DNA of 64,000 bases, from contig NZ_CP123228.1 in the NCBI RefSeq assembly GCF_029855045.1, forward strand, positions 3,286,001-3,350,000, read 5' to 3'. Shown piece after piece: positions 63,551-64,000 of the stretch (position 1 is its first letter; each line of letters begins with the position of its first letter). Below the pieces are notes generated by a model. The model was given only the letters and a program-made list of their open reading frames with translations, did no database searches and was not told where the DNA came from. The DNA comes from Piscinibacter sp. XHJ-5. Lineage in GTDB: Bacteria > Pseudomonadota > Gammaproteobacteria > Burkholderiales > Burkholderiaceae_C. The position numbers and the translations under genes are program-made.

Positions 63551-64000
63551 TTGCACAGCCAGCTCCGCAGCACGACCAGCAGGTGGGCGGTGTCCACCGG
63601 CTTGGAGAGGTAGTCCCAGGCGCCGGCCTCGATGCACTTCTCGCGGTCGCCCTTCATCGCCTTGGCCGTGACGGCGACGATGGGCAGGTTCTTGCCGCGC
63701 GGCAGCTTGCGGATTTCCTTCATGGTCGCGATGCCGTCCATCTCCGGCATCATGATGTCCATCAACACGATGTCGATGCTGGGATCGGCCTCCACCAGGC
63801 GGATCGCATCCCGGCCATTGTCTGCCGAGACGATCACCATGCCCTGGTCGTCGAGCACCGTGGCCAGCGCGAAGATGTTGCGCATGTCGTCGTCGACGAT
63901 CAGCGCCTTCTTGCCCTCCAGCACACGCTGCGCGTCGTACAGCGCCTGCACCGACTGCCGTTCCTGCTCGGACATCGCCGCCGTGCCGCGGTGCAGGAAG
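63547..64000 (-). CDS. C-terminal receiver domain of a larger signalling protein, 5' end cut by window edge
   Basis: The frame stays open to the window end (FLHRGTAA before the first internal ATG at 63975), so this is the C-terminal part of a longer protein. It is most likely a large hybrid histidine kinase, where a FLHR-type linker precedes the last receiver. The receiver has ALIVDDDMRNIFALATVLDD, the acceptor aspartate in IVLMDIMMPEMDG, the lysine in YLSKPVD and the threonine in VAVTAKA. A stand-alone 142-residue response regulator starting at 63975 is the less likely alternative. It overlaps the next kinase gene by 4 bp. Confidence 0.8.
   Translation of the reverse strand, partial: FLHRGTAAMSEQERQSVQALYDAQRVLEGKKALIVDDDMRNIFALATVLDDQGMVIVSADNGRDAIRLVEADPSIDIVLMDIMMPEMDGIATMKEIRKLPRGKNLPIVAVTAKAMKGDREKCIEAGAWDYLSKPVDTAHLLVVLRSWLCK

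Overview
The window is one stretch of high-GC (mostly high-60s percent by eye) bacterial chromosome from a betaproteobacterium, most likely Burkholderiales of the Rubrivivax/Leptothrix/Methylibium type. The basis is the mltG-tmk-holB-PilZ-tatD gene order, a DUF4936 gene beside ygfZ, a Bug-type (TctC) binding protein, and the codon bias. No rRNA, tRNA or CRISPR array was seen. Both window edges cut genes.

Region 1 (1-21.3 kb) is a large catabolic locus built on two divergent operons. The leftward operon encodes a biotin carrier (AccB type), biotin carboxylase, two pyruvate-carboxylase-type carboxyltransferase paralogues, a DUF35 Zn-ribbon protein, an acyl-CoA ligase, a cysteine-less thiolase-like protein and a crotonase. 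The rightward operon encodes a second small biotin carrier, a GntR/FCD regulator, another acyl-CoA ligase, two acyl-CoA-carboxylase-type carboxyltransferases, an MFS transporter, a YeiH-type membrane protein, a Bug solute-binding protein, a class II PHA synthase with its PhaZ-type depolymerase, and a beta-carbonic anhydrase. The two operons share a 160-bp control region with back-to-back promoters over one inverted repeat. Together they suggest uptake, CoA activation, carboxylation, hydration and C-C cleavage of an unidentified organic acid or ketone, with spare carbon going to PHA.

Region 2 (about 21.47-29.39 kb) looks like a small defence-type genomic island. It starts with a tyrosine recombinase preceded by a 32-bp palindrome and ends at a dif-like Xer site. 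In between lie a DUF3892 gene, a LexA-type SOS box, a retron (predicted msr-msd RNA, nucleoside-deoxyribosyltransferase-like effector, reverse transcriptase), an Mrr-type nuclease, and an unknown gene coupled to an XRE-ImmA/IrrE metallopeptidase regulator. The retron part is visibly less GC-rich than its surroundings.

Region 3 (29.4-39.7 kb) holds mixed accessory genes: a MerR regulator with a divergent methyltransferase; a two-repeat ABM-like protein; a methyltransferase/PIG-L deacetylase/glycosyltransferase operon with a trailing lipoprotein; a divergent FtsH-like membrane AAA protease; Kbp (BON-LysM); and phnM with a DUF1045 phosphoesterase gene.

Region 4 (39.7-51 kb) is conserved chromosome: ankyrin protein, TatD, PilZ, HolB, Tmk, MltG, YgfZ, DUF4936, NRDE protein, a thioesterase-GNAT fusion, an esterase, an iron alcohol dehydrogenase and isocitrate lyase with a clear terminator.

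Region 5 (51.2-61.4 kb) is a polyamine/amine catabolic cluster: glutamine amidotransferase and Lrp regulator on one strand; omega-transaminase, PuuB-like oxidase, PuuD, PuuA, SpuC-like transaminase, PuuC-like dehydrogenase and an EamA transporter on the other. Region 6 (61.3-64 kb) holds a REC-GAF-kinase-REC hybrid kinase and the C-terminal receiver end of an upstream signalling protein.
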